Below, piece after piece: positions 35,124 through 43,714 of a DNA stretch of 64,000 bases (position 1 is its first letter; each line of letters opens with the position of its first letter). Source of the DNA: Chloroflexota bacterium (GTDB taxonomy: Bacteria; Chloroflexota; Anaerolineae; B4-G1; SLSP01); the NCBI GenBank assembly GCA_019873645.1, contig JAIOAX010000001.1, positions 234,854 to 298,853 on the forward strand, read 5' to 3'. Under the pieces are notes generated by a model that saw only the letters and a program-made list of their open reading frames with translations, was not told the origin of the DNA and did not search any database. Made by a program: the position numbers and the translations under genes.

Positions 35124-36406
35124 CGTTCAATCCTCACAATGCGAGTTTGCGCCATCGGACGGACAAGCGACAGGCGCATCACCTTATCGAAAGGCCGATC
35201 CACTTGCCAATCCACCACCTGGATCCCCACCCGGCGCAGCCGTCGCAACATCAACTCACGCTCTACACGAATGATGCGCAGCGCAAAATCGGTCGCCGTA
35301 TCCTGGGTACGGTTTTGGGCCTCGAAGGCCACCGGGTCAGGGCTGACCACCAGGATTTGATAGCCGCGCGCACGCAAGCGTGTCAGCACCGGCAGATCAT
35401 CCTCACGCAGCGGGCTGATCAGGACGATCTGTGACTTCGCGGGGAAAAAGCGCACCGGCAGGTAATCCAGGCTCTCAAAGACCAGACTGTCGCCGGTGCG
35501 GGCATGCGCCAGCGCGCGCAGAATGCGTTCACGTTGCACTTTGCCATAGCCGGGATAGGTGATCTCCAGCCCGCGCCCGTAGACCAGCAGCCCGACACGG
35601 TCGCCGTCGTTCAAAAACGTCTCCGCCAATCCCGCCGTAGCTTCGATGGCATGCTCAAAGAGCGAATCGTGATCCACGACAATGTTGTTGTGCTGGCGCG
35701 CATCCAGAATCAAGCCCACATCGGCGATGCGCTCCATCTCGAACTCGTTGGTGAACAACGTGTGCTGATGTCGGGCGCTCGCCCGCCAGTTGATCCAACG
35801 CAGCGGGTCGCCCAACTGATACTCGCGCACACCGAAGAAATCCGTACCGGAACCGGCCTGCCGTGAGGGAATAGGCCCGGCATAACCGCGCGTGCGCAGC
35901 GGGCGGATGTCAAGGTGTTCCAACTTTAGTGGTTCGGGGAAAACCATCAGGTTGCCGGGCACTTCCATCCAACCGCGATGCTGAAACAGCCCTAATTGTT
36001 CATTGACCACCACGTGGAGGTAGCGGAAGGGATAATTGCCCCTTTTTCCTGTCACGGTATAGCTGAAGGTCGCAGATGCGCCGGCCGGCAACGCCATCTG
36101 AAGCCACGGCTCGCCGTCGGTGATGGTCAATCCTGATGGTACATTGTCCTCGATCAGCACCTCTTCCAATGTTGTGCCCTGATTCACCACCGTCAAGGTG
36201 ACGACCGACGGCGCATCATGGTTGACCGTATTCGCGCTCAATGTGCGGGTAATGACCAGCCGGGGTTTCTCCGGGCTGTAGACAAACGCCGCAAGCAGAT
36301 ACACGGCCAGGGGAATGGCGAGCGCCACCACCTGACCATACAGTGACATCAGCCCGGCGAGAAGTATGCCGTAAAGCAGCAGGCTCAGAAACAATAACCT
36401 ACGCAT
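35120..36406 (-). CDS. DUF58 domain protein (von Willebrand A-like)
   Basis: A 428-residue protein. Two N-terminal helices (LLYGILLAGLMSLYGQVVALAIPLAV) are followed by a beta-rich region (~50-170, with NQGTTLEEVLIEDNVPSGL) and the DUF58 signature DFFGVREYQLGDPLRWINWRASAR at ~195-220, then a vWA-like fold with VGLILDARQH. DUF58 genes lie with MoxR ATPases; the pair probably acts as a metal-insertion or complex-maturation chaperone. Here moxR lies upstream, separated by an 8-nt-unit repeat array. Confidence 0.9.
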   Translation of the reverse strand: MRRLLFLSLLLYGILLAGLMSLYGQVVALAIPLAVYLLAAFVYSPEKPRLVITRTLSANTVNHDAPSVVTLTVVNQGTTLEEVLIEDNVPSGLTITDGEPWLQMALPAGASATFSYTVTGKRGNYPFRYLHVVVNEQLGLFQHRGWMEVPGNLMVFPEPLKLEHLDIRPLRTRGYAGPIPSRQAGSGTDFFGVREYQLGDPLRWINWRASARHQHTLFTNEFEMERIADVGLILDARQHNNIVVDHDSLFEHAIEATAGLAETFLNDGDRVGLLVYGRGLEITYPGYGKVQRERILRALAHARTGDSLVFESLDYLPVRFFPAKSQIVLISPLREDDLPVLTRLRARGYQILVVSPDPVAFEAQNRTQDTATDFALRIIRVERELMLRRLRRVGIQVVDWQVDRPFDKVMRLSLVRPMAQTRIVRIER

Positions 36407-36429
36407 TTACGCATCCTCCTAATCCCTGC

Positions 36430-36545
36430 TCATTCCCGTCCATTCGCCCATTCGCTTATTCGCCCATTCGCCCATTCACTCATTCGCTTATTCGCCCATT
36501 CGCCCATTCACTCATTCGCTCATTCGCTTATTCGCCCATTCATTT
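36430..36545. repeat. 8-nt tandem repeat array, ATTCGCYY family, inside the operon
   Basis: About 14 units such as ATTCGCCC, ATTCGCTT and ATTCACTC fill the gap between moxR and the DUF58 gene. This separates two genes that are usually adjacent, yet the operon order is kept. Confidence 0.9.
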
Positions 36546-36557
36546 ATCACCCGCGGC

Positions 36558-37532
36558 TCAGCGGGGCATGAAACTCTGAATCACCGGCACCGGCGTCATG
36601 CGCAGCACCTCGGTGACCACCTCGGAGGCGGCATGCCGTTCGGTCCACAGATCGGGTTCCAGGATGAGGCGATGGCTCAGCGCGGGCAACGCGAACAGCT
36701 TCACATCGTCGGGGAGCACGTAGCCGCGCCCCTGCATGGCCGCCCAGGTGCGCGAGAGTTTGAGCAGGGCCAGTGCCCCGCGCGGGCTGGCGCCGACGGC
36801 GACAAACCGATGGGTGCGCGTCGCCCGCGTCAAATCCACAATGTACTGCTCCACGTCGGCGTCCACGTGCACATCCTCAATGGCCTCGCGCATCGCCAGC
36901 AATATCTCAGCATTGATCACCGGCTCCAGTGAAAAGTTATCCTGCCGGCGCTCACGGCGGCGGCGCAGGATTTCTTGCTCATCCTTTTGGTCGGGATAAC
37001 CGATCGCCAGCTTCATAATAAAACGGTCAAGCTGTGCTTCGGGCAGCGGGAACGTACCTTCATACTCAATAGGATTCTGAGTAGCGATGACGATGAAGGG
37101 CGACGGCAGCGGCATCGTCTCGCCTTCCAGCGTCACCTGGTATTCCTGCATCGCTTCAAGCAGCGCCGATTGGGTCTTGGGCGAAGCGCGGTTGATTTCG
37201 TCCGACAGAATGATGTTGGCAAACAACGGCCCTTTGCGCAGCGAGAACTGATTCTGCGTGCGGTCGTAGATGTAGCCGCCGGTGATATCGCCGGGGAGCA
37301 GATCGGGCGTGAACTGGATGCGCTTGAAGGACAGCCCCAGGGCGGTCGCAAAACTGTTGGCGATAAGCGTCTTCGCCAGGCCGGGATAATCTTCCAGCAA
37401 TACATGCCCACCTGAGGTAAGAATGGCGGCCATGATTTGTTCCAGGACTTCCCGTTTGCCCACAATGGCCCGCTCGACTTCCTTGAGGACACGGTTTGAT
37501 AGCTCGGCGACTTGTGCGATGCTGAGGGTCAT
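36558..37532 (-). CDS. MoxR family AAA+ ATPase
   Basis: A 324-residue ATPase. Walker A is seen in LLEDYPGLAKTLIANS (residues ~48-63), Walker B in ILSDEINRASPKTQSALLEAMQEYQ (~108-132), sensor 1 in FIVIATQNPIEYEGTFPLPEAQLDRF and the lid in SPRGALALLKLSRTWAAMQGR. MoxR proteins remodel or activate partner protein complexes. Upstream is a small membrane protein gene (5-nt gap) and downstream a DUF58 gene. Confidence 0.95.
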   Translation of the reverse strand: MTLSIAQVAELSNRVLKEVERAIVGKREVLEQIMAAILTSGGHVLLEDYPGLAKTLIANSFATALGLSFKRIQFTPDLLPGDITGGYIYDRTQNQFSLRKGPLFANIILSDEINRASPKTQSALLEAMQEYQVTLEGETMPLPSPFIVIATQNPIEYEGTFPLPEAQLDRFIMKLAIGYPDQKDEQEILRRRRERRQDNFSLEPVINAEILLAMREAIEDVHVDADVEQYIVDLTRATRTHRFVAVGASPRGALALLKLSRTWAAMQGRGYVLPDDVKLFALPALSHRLILEPDLWTERHAASEVVTEVLRMTPVPVIQSFMPR

Positions 37533-37537
37533 GATTC

Positions 37538-38188
37538 TTAAACCTCCATTTGTTCTTCCAAGAATTTGACAACACTTTCAAGTTCGGCGCTCAATTGCGC
37601 CTCCAGTGGTTTTTCCCATCCCAGGAAACGCTTCAAGCGCGTGAAGAAAGGCGTTTGGGTACTGCTCAGGCCGGGCTTCAGCCGTGTAAACAGATACTCC
37701 CGCACCGTCGGCGGCAACTGCAATTCCCCTTGTTCGAGACGCCGTTCCACATCACGGAGGCTCAAACGCTCCTCGTGGGATACCACGTCCAGGATCAGCT
37801 TGCCGATAAAATAGCCGAAGCGTTGCCGGGAATATTTGCCGCACAACAACATACTGATGCGCTCGCTCCAAACGGCAAGTCGTCCGTGCGACACACGTTC
37901 GGGCGGCGGGGGCGCCGGGGGGGCCGGACGCCGTTCACGGTCCAGGCTATGCATGGCAATATAGAACACCACGATCAACCCTGCCGCCCAAAACCAGGTC
38001 TGGGGAATGCTTTGGATGACGAGCTCCAAAAGCCACAGCGTATATGAGAGCGGCAATGCCAGCGTGTCGCGGATAAAGTCACGCACGGCAAACGTCAGCA
38101 GCACCATCAGCGGCGCGCCAACCGGCAGCACCCACCAAAAGCGTTTGAGGAGCCCTTTGAATGTGAATTCCGAGGGTTGTTCGTTCAC
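37538..38188 (-). CDS. Membrane protein in the MoxR operon
   Basis: A 216-residue protein starting at GTG (VNEQPSEFTFKG) with GGAGG seven nt upstream; its GTGA overlaps the stop of the DUF4129 gene. Two helices (FWWVLPVGAPLMVLLTFAV and FWAAGLIVVFYIAM) precede a proline-rich segment (RRPAPPAPPPPERV) and a cytosolic helical domain (SERISMLLCGKYSRQRFGYFIGKLILDVVS). No named family is recognised. Confidence 0.75.
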   Translation of the reverse strand: MNEQPSEFTFKGLLKRFWWVLPVGAPLMVLLTFAVRDFIRDTLALPLSYTLWLLELVIQSIPQTWFWAAGLIVVFYIAMHSLDRERRPAPPAPPPPERVSHGRLAVWSERISMLLCGKYSRQRFGYFIGKLILDVVSHEERLSLRDVERRLEQGELQLPPTVREYLFTRLKPGLSSTQTPFFTRLKRFLGWEKPLEAQLSAELESVVKFLEEQMEV

Positions 38189-39054
38189 CGTGAGACCTCC
38201 GCGGCGGCGCTGACGATGGCCGAGAGACACGCCACCGCGCGCTGTTCCTCCGCCGGGCCGGGGTCGCGGTCGCCGTAGCGCGCGTCCTCGAAGAGGCGGG
38301 TGAGTTGCTGAATCGGCGCTTGAGGCAAACCGGCGCGGAACAGATGTTCCTCGAACTCGCGGGTCGTCATCGTCACGCCACGCTGGATGTTGCGCTTCTC
38401 GCTGATGACGCGGCTCATCTCGACATAACAGCGGATGACGGCATTTTTGAGGTTGCCGCCAGCCTGGATGGTATCAAGCGCGTCCTGGGCCTCGCGCGCC
38501 AGCTTCTCCAGGGCATCGTCTTTCGTCACACGATTGCGCCGCCACAACGCATACAGCGTAACCAGGATAATGCCGGTCAGGACCACCGCCATCACCACGC
38601 TCAACGTATTCGTCAGGTCGCGCATGTCGCCGGGGATGAATTCCGGTGGCGGCTCAAGCGCGACTTCCTCAAGAGGGGAAAAAGCGGTGGTCGTCTCGGC
38701 AGGCGTTTCGACAAAGGCGGCCTGGCGCTCCAGCATATAGGACATCAACAGCATGAACAATGCGATTTGAATAATAAGGCGGACGAAGCGGCGCCGGCCC
38801 TCTTTGGTGAAAATGGCATAGATGAGGCTGATAAAAAACAGCATCACCATCACTACTCTAAGGATGGCGATCAACGCCGAGCCACCCCCTAGAGGAGGAA
38901 GGGGGGTAATCTCAGGTCTGCCGGAGAGCAATCCCCAGGGAAAAGGTTTGCCGGGGAGCAGTTCCACTTCCGAGAGCGTAGCGGCCAGCAAAACCAGTGC
39001 CGCGAGCGCAACACCCATAACGAGCAGAATCCAGAATTTTTTGCGCATACCCAT
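38185..39054 (-). CDS. DUF4129 domain membrane protein
   Basis: An ~289-residue protein. The first helix (FWILLVMGVALAALVLLAA), two further helices (~70-125) and another near 170 are followed by a cytosolic DUF4129 domain at the C-terminus (AVIRCYVEMSRVISEKRN, GVTMTTREFEEHL, LTRLFEDARYGDRDP). DUF4129 proteins accompany MoxR-DUF58 operons and transglutaminase-like proteins. The track start at 39294 lies in a dispersed repeat; the ATG at 39054 lies ~9 nt behind a TATAAT box, so the leader is very short. Confidence 0.85.
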   Translation of the reverse strand: MGMRKKFWILLVMGVALAALVLLAATLSEVELLPGKPFPWGLLSGRPEITPLPPLGGGSALIAILRVVMVMLFFISLIYAIFTKEGRRRFVRLIIQIALFMLLMSYMLERQAAFVETPAETTTAFSPLEEVALEPPPEFIPGDMRDLTNTLSVVMAVVLTGIILVTLYALWRRNRVTKDDALEKLAREAQDALDTIQAGGNLKNAVIRCYVEMSRVISEKRNIQRGVTMTTREFEEHLFRAGLPQAPIQQLTRLFEDARYGDRDPGPAEEQRAVACLSAIVSAAAEVSR

Positions 39055-39063
39055 AGCGGAGCT

Positions 39064-39091
39064 ATTATAACACCTAACGCAAATTTGGAAA
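39064..39091 (-). promoter_or_regulatory. Promoter of the DUF4129-MoxR-DUF58 operon
   Basis: Minus-strand TTTCCA (39091-39086), 16 nt, perfect TATAAT (39069-39064). The predicted start site is within a few bases of the ATG, so the transcript is leaderless or nearly so. Confidence 0.55.
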
Positions 39092-39125
39092 GATTGATGA
39101 TATTGCACTTTTGCGCCCCCGCTCC

Positions 39126-39296
39126 CGGCCTCGCCCCAAAGGGAGCGAGGAGGTAAATAGCGGGGGATTTTGCGCGGCTTCGCCGCGCAAAATCCCCCTT
39201 TGAGAAATCCCCCGCTCTCCCCGCGTGCGGGGAGAGCGGGGGCAGGGGGTGAGAGGGGAAAACGCAAAAGAACTGCCCCCGTCCTGAAATGCACCC
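39126..39296. repeat. ~170-bp structured dispersed repeat, copy 2
   Basis: Close copy of 8836-9004. The first hairpin here is GGGGGATTTTGCGCGGC-TTCG-CCGCGCAAAATCCCCC; in copy 1 the arms differ but still pair, so changes are compensatory. The second, perfect 16-bp palindrome is identical in the two copies. Confidence 0.9.
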
Positions 39297-39299
39297 CCG

Positions 39300-39460
39300 A
39301 AATGTGTGCATTTCAACTTCGGGGCGAATCTTGCTGTGGCCGGTCTCTGACCGCGCCACTGCGGGATCAGCCGCTGCGCAGGCGCGGTCTGGCGACCGGC
39401 CTGAGTAGCGCCCGGTCGCCGTATCCGATAAATCGCCCCGGTCCTGAAATGCACCCTACC
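39300..39460. repeat. Dispersed palindromic element related to 57.02-57.15 kb
   Basis: Contains GTGCATTTCAACTTCGGG, CTTGCTGTGGCCGGTCTCTG and CTGCGCAGGCGCGGTCTGG, and ends in GGTCCTGAAATGCACCC. The same blocks recur around 57020-57150, partly in opposite orientation. It abuts the 39126-39296 repeat. Confidence 0.6.
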
Positions 39461-39472
39461 GAAATCGCAGCA

Positions 39473-39500
39473 TTGATTTGTTAGCATTTTGTAGTATAAT
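39473..39500 (+). promoter_or_regulatory. Promoter of the antiporter leader
   Basis: TTGATT (39473-39478), 16 nt, perfect TATAAT (39495-39500), reading toward the terminator-ending leader of the cation antiporter gene. Confidence 0.75.
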
Positions 39501-39506
39501 TAGTAT

Positions 39507-39714
39507 AAATTCGGTTTTGGACTCTTTGTGTAGACGAGTTCCCTTATGGATACATATTACAAGACCCATTCCGCGATCAAGGACGATCCTGAACACGTGC
39601 TGGGTAGCGTTTACCTGTGGAGGTCACGCTGCACGGTGACGTGATTCTTTTTGCCTGCCCAAAATGCGGTTTCTAACCGAGGGTGCAGCGTGAGTTGCAT
39701 CCTCGGTTTTTTTT
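39507..39714 (+). promoter_or_regulatory. Candidate transcription-attenuation leader (riboswitch-like) of the cation antiporter
   Basis: About 200 nt run from the predicted start site to a strong terminator, 70 nt before the antiporter gene. TCACGCTGCAC (39624-39634) is perfectly complementary to GTGCAGCGTGA (39683-39693), which overlaps the 5' arm of the terminator, so terminator and antiterminator exclude each other. GTCAC/GTGAC (39623-39640) offers a third hairpin. No named riboswitch consensus (yybP-ykoY, M-box) was recognised. Alternatively it is a broken small gene: an ORF MDTYYKTHSAIKDDPEHVLGS continues, in another frame, as VEVTLHGDVILFACPKCGF, a zinc-ribbon-like end. Confidence 0.5.
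39677..39714 (+). terminator. Rho-independent terminator upstream of the cation antiporter
   Basis: CCGAGGGTGCA (39677-39687) and TGCATCCTCGG (39696-39706) form an 11-bp stem with one G-U pair and an 8-nt loop, followed by eight T residues. It is the strongest terminator in the window. Confidence 0.9.
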
Positions 39715-39721
39715 GTTGTCA

Positions 39722-39762
39722 TAAACATTCCAACGCGGCAATATTCCAACGTTCAAACAATT
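39722..39762. repeat. 8-9 nt repeat, ATTCCAACG/GTTCAAAC family
   Basis: ACATTCCAACG, ATATTCCAACG and GTTCAAAC units lie between the terminator and the SD of the antiporter gene. Related to the hairpin at 27.17 kb. Confidence 0.65.
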
Positions 39763-39783
39763 CTCATAAGGAGGTGTAAAAAT

Positions 39784-40818
39784 ATGTTCACAATGATTCA
39801 AGGGAACACCTGGATGCTGGCATTAAGTGGTCTTTTTATCATCGGGGTCCTGGTTGTCAGCTCCGATGTGGCCGTGAAGAAATTCACTGGCCTGTCTGCC
39901 TATTTCAAACTCTCGACAACTTTTATGGGGGCTACCGTGCTTTCACTGGCTACCAGCATCCCGGAAATTTCGGCTCATCTGACGGCTTCGGTCGGCATTC
40001 TGCGGCGCACATTGGATTATCAAATCAGTTCGGCTGTGGTGTTGGGGTCAAATATCGGCTCGGATGTTGTGCAACAGACTCTAATTATGAGCCTGGTTGT
40101 CTTTATCGCCGGCGTACTGCGCTTCAAACGCTACTTTCTTTGGAAGGTGATGGGGCCCATGATCGGAACGACCATTATGTGTCTCGTTCTGGGGTGGGAT
40201 CGCCACTATTCGCGCCTTGACGGCGCCATCCTGTTCGGTACGTTTATTGCCTATATTTACTACCTGTACCTGGATGAGCGCAAGCATTATGAACCGCACA
40301 AAAACGGTTTCTCCGAAACCGGCGAGCCACCCAAGGGAGTGCCTGTTACCCGATGGGAAGCCTTACGGGATAGCTTAATTGCGTTGGTAGCCATGGTTTT
40401 TACCATTGGCAGCGCCATGACCGCGTTGCAGATTGCCGAGGTCATTGTACAACGCACCGGTATCGGCGGTTCGTTGATCGGGGTGACGACGCTCGGTGTG
40501 GCCTCGGCGTTGCCAGAGCTGATCACCGCTGTCTCCGGCATTCGCAACGGCGATCATGGCATTCCCCTCGGTACGCTGGTGGGCAGCAACATCACCAATC
40601 CACTCGTAGCCATCGGCCTGGGTTCGCTCGTGTCTACCTACTGGGTGCCCGGCCCTCTGGTGCTGTGGGATTTGCCCTGGGAGACCATCACCGGGTTGAT
40701 TCTGTGGGCGATTATCTGGTTCAACAAAGGCAAGCTCGGAAGATGGGCCGGCTTCTATCTGATTGCGCTATATATCGTTTATGTGCTGTTGCGTTCGCTT
40801 TTCTTTGCCGTTGACTAA
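39784..40818 (+). CDS. Ca2+/cation antiporter (CaCA) family protein
   Basis: A 344-residue membrane protein with about ten helices in two homologous halves. The alpha repeats are visible: ATVLSLATSIPEISAHL with SSAVVLGSNIGSDVVQQ in the first half, and VTTLGVASALPELITAVSGI with GIPLGTLVGSNITNPLVAIG in the second. These carry the acidic and Asn residues that bind the cation. It would export Ca2+ or a related cation against H+ or Na+. A strong SD (AAGGAGGTG) lies 7 nt upstream, and a terminator-ending leader precedes it. Confidence 0.93.
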   Translation: MFTMIQGNTWMLALSGLFIIGVLVVSSDVAVKKFTGLSAYFKLSTTFMGATVLSLATSIPEISAHLTASVGILRRTLDYQISSAVVLGSNIGSDVVQQTLIMSLVVFIAGVLRFKRYFLWKVMGPMIGTTIMCLVLGWDRHYSRLDGAILFGTFIAYIYYLYLDERKHYEPHKNGFSETGEPPKGVPVTRWEALRDSLIALVAMVFTIGSAMTALQIAEVIVQRTGIGGSLIGVTTLGVASALPELITAVSGIRNGDHGIPLGTLVGSNITNPLVAIGLGSLVSTYWVPGPLVLWDLPWETITGLILWAIIWFNKGKLGRWAGFYLIALYIVYVLLRSLFFAVD

Positions 40819-40837
40819 AAGTATCGTCTGAGTACGA

Positions 40838-40865
40838 TTGACACAAATGGAGTCCGTAGTATATT
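40838..40865 (+). promoter_or_regulatory. APC permease promoter
   Basis: TTGACA (40838-40843), 16-nt spacer, TATATT (40860-40865), followed by a ~60-nt leader without a recognisable c-di-AMP (ydaO) riboswitch. Confidence 0.7.
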
Positions 40866-40932
40866 GTTCAGGGTGAAGCAGTTTATTGCTAATATTTTTT
40901 GAAACACATTTCGATCCCTGGATGTTTTAACC

Positions 40933-42795
40933 ATGACGCAAACTTTTGAGCGCAAGGGGATGAGCCTGCGGCGTCTGCTGTTTGGCGATCCCCTTTCTAC
41001 ATCACAATTGATTCACGAGCGGCTAACGAAGGTCAAAGCGTTGGCCGTTTTTGCTTCTGATGCGCTTTCCTCGACGGCGTATGCCACCGAGGAAATGATG
41101 CTGATCCTCGTCCTGGCCGGCAGCGGCGCGGCACACCTGGCTTGGCCTCTGGCGCTGGCGATTGCCGGGCTGTTGGTGATTGTGGCCTCCTCATATCACC
41201 AGACCATCCACGCTTATCCGAACGGTGGCGGTTCGTACATCGTCAGCCACGATAACCTGGGGCAAGTGCCGGGATTGGTTGCGGCGGCCTCCTTGCTGAC
41301 CGATTATGTCTTGACGGTTTCGGTGAGCATCTCAGCGGGCGTCGCTGCGTTGACCTCGATGGCGCCGCCGCTTTATCCCTACCGGGTTGGAATCGCACTG
41401 GTTTTCATTCTCGTGATGATGATCCTCAACCTGCGTGGCGTCCGTGAGTCCGGCACGATTTTCTCGATTCCCACTTACATTTTCCTGATCATCATGTTTG
41501 GGCTGCTGGCGACCGGCATGGTTAAATGGATTGCTGCCGGGATGCCTGCCCCTTTGCCTCCGCAACGACACTACCCGGTTGCTCATACCTTGACGCTTTT
41601 CCTGATTCTGCGTGCTTTTTCGAGCGGTTGTGCCGCATTGACCGGCGTGGAAGCGATCAGCAACGGGGTGCCGGCTTTCAAACCACCGGAGTCCAAAAAT
41701 GCGGCGACGACGCTGACGGCAATGGCGGTTTTGCTCATCACCTTGTTCCTGGGGGTGACGTTTCTGGCGCATCAGTTTGGGGTGGTGCCTGACGAAGTCA
41801 CCCACGAGACGCTGGTCTCGCAACTTGGACGGGTTGTTTTCGGTAGCAACACGCTGCCCTATTATGCATTGCAGTTCGCCACGGCGCTGATCCTGGTGTT
41901 GGCCGCCAATACCAGCTTCGCCGACTTTCCGCGTCTCTCGGCCATTCTGGCGCGCGACCGCTACATGCCACATCAGTTTTCACACCTGGGCGACCGGCTG
42001 GCTTTCTCCAATGGCATCATCGTGTTGGCCCTGGCTTCTTCGTTGCTGATCGTGCTTTTTGGGGGAACCACAACCCGACTGATTCCGCTGTATGCGTTAG
42101 GGGTTTTCCTTTCGTTTACCCTTTCGCAATTGGGAATGGTGGCGCGCTGGCGCCGCGTCAAAGGCCCGCGCTGGCAACTTAAAGCGCTGGTCAACGGCGT
42201 GGGCGCCTGCGTGACCGGCATCGTCCTGATTATTTTTGCTCTGACCAAGTTCGTGGACGGCGCGTGGATCGTTATTGTCTGGATTCCCATCTTTATCTCG
42301 TTCTTTCTGGCCGTACACCGTCATTATGTCTCGGTGGCTAAGCAATTATCCCTGGAAACGTATGGTGATCCATCGCCTATACATCACAACCGTGTCATTG
42401 TGCCTATTGGCGACGTACATCGCGCGGTACTCGCCGCCTTGCATTATGCGCGGGCGTTATCTGACGATGTGACCGCCGTCTATGTAGAAACCGATCCCAC
42501 ACGCACGCCGCGTATTTTGCAGAAGTGGGAGAAATGGGGTAAGGGCATCCCCCTGGAAATCCTTCCCTCCCCTTATCGCTCTATCATTGCTCCATTGGTA
42601 GAGTATGTGGATCGGGTCAACGATCCAACCCGACGCGACCTGGTTGTAACTATCGTACTACCCCAATTCGTCACGGCCAGGCCCTGGCAACAACTTTTAC
42701 ACAACCAGACGGCCCTCCTGATCCAGATGGCCTTTCTTTTCCGTAAAGAAGTGATCGTTGTCAATGTACCGTTCCACTTGCACGATATAGCGTAA
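40933..42795 (+). CDS. APC-superfamily permease, KimA-like (potassium importer family)
   Basis: A 620-residue transporter. The first ~460 residues hold about twelve helices with family segments FASDALSSTAYATEEMM, YPNGGGSYIVSHDNLG and LLTDYVLTVSVSISAGVAA. The last ~150 residues form a cytosolic domain (NRVIVPIGDVHRAVLAALHYA, DDVTAVYVETDP) like the universal-stress/c-di-AMP-binding tail of Bacillus KimA (YdaO), which imports K+ with protons. Length matches KimA. An amino-acid substrate is still possible. It follows the cation antiporter but has its own promoter. Confidence 0.85.
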   Translation: MTQTFERKGMSLRRLLFGDPLSTSQLIHERLTKVKALAVFASDALSSTAYATEEMMLILVLAGSGAAHLAWPLALAIAGLLVIVASSYHQTIHAYPNGGGSYIVSHDNLGQVPGLVAAASLLTDYVLTVSVSISAGVAALTSMAPPLYPYRVGIALVFILVMMILNLRGVRESGTIFSIPTYIFLIIMFGLLATGMVKWIAAGMPAPLPPQRHYPVAHTLTLFLILRAFSSGCAALTGVEAISNGVPAFKPPESKNAATTLTAMAVLLITLFLGVTFLAHQFGVVPDEVTHETLVSQLGRVVFGSNTLPYYALQFATALILVLAANTSFADFPRLSAILARDRYMPHQFSHLGDRLAFSNGIIVLALASSLLIVLFGGTTTRLIPLYALGVFLSFTLSQLGMVARWRRVKGPRWQLKALVNGVGACVTGIVLIIFALTKFVDGAWIVIVWIPIFISFFLAVHRHYVSVAKQLSLETYGDPSPIHHNRVIVPIGDVHRAVLAALHYARALSDDVTAVYVETDPTRTPRILQKWEKWGKGIPLEILPSPYRSIIAPLVEYVDRVNDPTRRDLVVTIVLPQFVTARPWQQLLHNQTALLIQMAFLFRKEVIVVNVPFHLHDIA

Positions 42796-42860
42796 ACATA
42801 CCCTTGTCTTTTCCTGAAAGCCGGGTAAAATGCACCTACGTACCAGTATGGAGATCAGCG

Positions 42861-43208
42861 ATGCCGGCTAACTATAACGAGTTACATCAGGTACTTTTGG
42901 AGCAGCGACAACATCTGCTATCGCAGTTAAATACGATTGCGCACACCGTCCGCGAAGACGGCGTGGGCTACAGCAATCACATGGCCGATGTGGGCACAGA
43001 GGTCTTCGAGCAGGCCCGCGATGTCTCGCTGTCCCGCCAGTTAAAACGTTCGTTAGAAAGTGTGGAGCACGCGCTGCGCAAATTTGATGACGGCACCTAC
43101 GGCATTTGTGAGCTATGCGGCGCGATTATTGAACTGGCCCGTCTGGAAGCCTTGCCCTCGGCGCAGTATTGCATGGAGTGCCAGTCCCGCCGTGAAGGGA
43201 CGCGATGA
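42861..43208 (+). CDS. DksA/TraR-family zinc-finger protein
   Basis: A 115-residue protein. A coiled-coil N-terminal part (NELHQVLLEQRQHLLSQLNTI) precedes a C4 zinc finger: CELCGAIIELARLEALPSAQYCMEC. Such proteins bind RNA polymerase or, in many phyla, have unknown roles; the acidic tip typical of DksA is not clearly present. The ATG at 42861 after GGAGATC is chosen over 42804. Its stop overlaps the start of lspA (ATGA), a known arrangement. Confidence 0.9.
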   Translation: MPANYNELHQVLLEQRQHLLSQLNTIAHTVREDGVGYSNHMADVGTEVFEQARDVSLSRQLKRSLESVEHALRKFDDGTYGICELCGAIIELARLEALPSAQYCMECQSRREGTR

Positions 43209-43714
43209 AGTCGGCGGTGCGCAGTCACCTCCTGTTTTACGGAGGTGGGGTGTTGGTTTTGCTCCTCGATCAACTATCCAAGCTGTGGATAGTGCAAAAT
43301 TTGCCTGCGTATACCCCCGTTGACCTCATCCCGCAGTTGACGCCGCTCTTCTCGTTCACGTTTGTCAAGAACACCGGCGTGGCTTTTGGGCTTTTCCCGA
43401 AGTTGGGCGGCGTGTTTACCGTGTTTTCAACGCTGGTGATCGCGGGGATTTTGCTCTCACGGCGCACCGTTGCCGGGATGGGCTTGTGGGTGAACGGCGC
43501 ATTGGGGCTGGTGACAGGCGGCGCGCTGGGCAACCTGCTGGATCGTCTCACGCGCGGCTATGTGGTGGATTTCCTGGATGTGAACTTCTGGCCTTTGCAC
43601 GAATGGCCGGTCTTCAACCTCGCCGATTCTGCCATTGTCGTGGGTGTAGCGATTCTGTTGCTGGATTCTTTCCTGTTCAGTCAAAAGACGGCGGTGCCGG
43701 ATGCCAGAGCGTGA
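43205..43714 (+). CDS. lspA: Lipoprotein signal peptidase (signal peptidase II)
   Basis: A 169-residue membrane aspartic protease with four helices. The catalytic Asp residues are in LLDRLTRGYVVDFLD (Asp122) and FNLADSAIVVG (Asp141); FVKNTGVAFGLF is also conserved. It removes signal peptides of prolipoproteins such as the HtrA-like and RHS-linked lipoproteins in this window. It overlaps dksA-like upstream by 4 nt and the pseudouridine-synthase-like gene downstream by 14 nt. Confidence 0.97.
   Translation: MKSAVRSHLLFYGGGVLVLLLDQLSKLWIVQNLPAYTPVDLIPQLTPLFSFTFVKNTGVAFGLFPKLGGVFTVFSTLVIAGILLSRRTVAGMGLWVNGALGLVTGGALGNLLDRLTRGYVVDFLDVNFWPLHEWPVFNLADSAIVVGVAILLLDSFLFSQKTAVPDARA

Noticed and set aside
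38185-39294. Track start at 39294 for the DUF4129 protein
   Set aside because: The first 80 codons are read through a dispersed repeat (the same peptide appears in another frame near 8.9 kb); a promoter lies between that start and the ATG at 39054.
40866-40932. ydaO c-di-AMP riboswitch upstream of the KimA-like gene
   Set aside because: The leader is only ~60 nt, too short for the known aptamer, and its conserved segments are absent.
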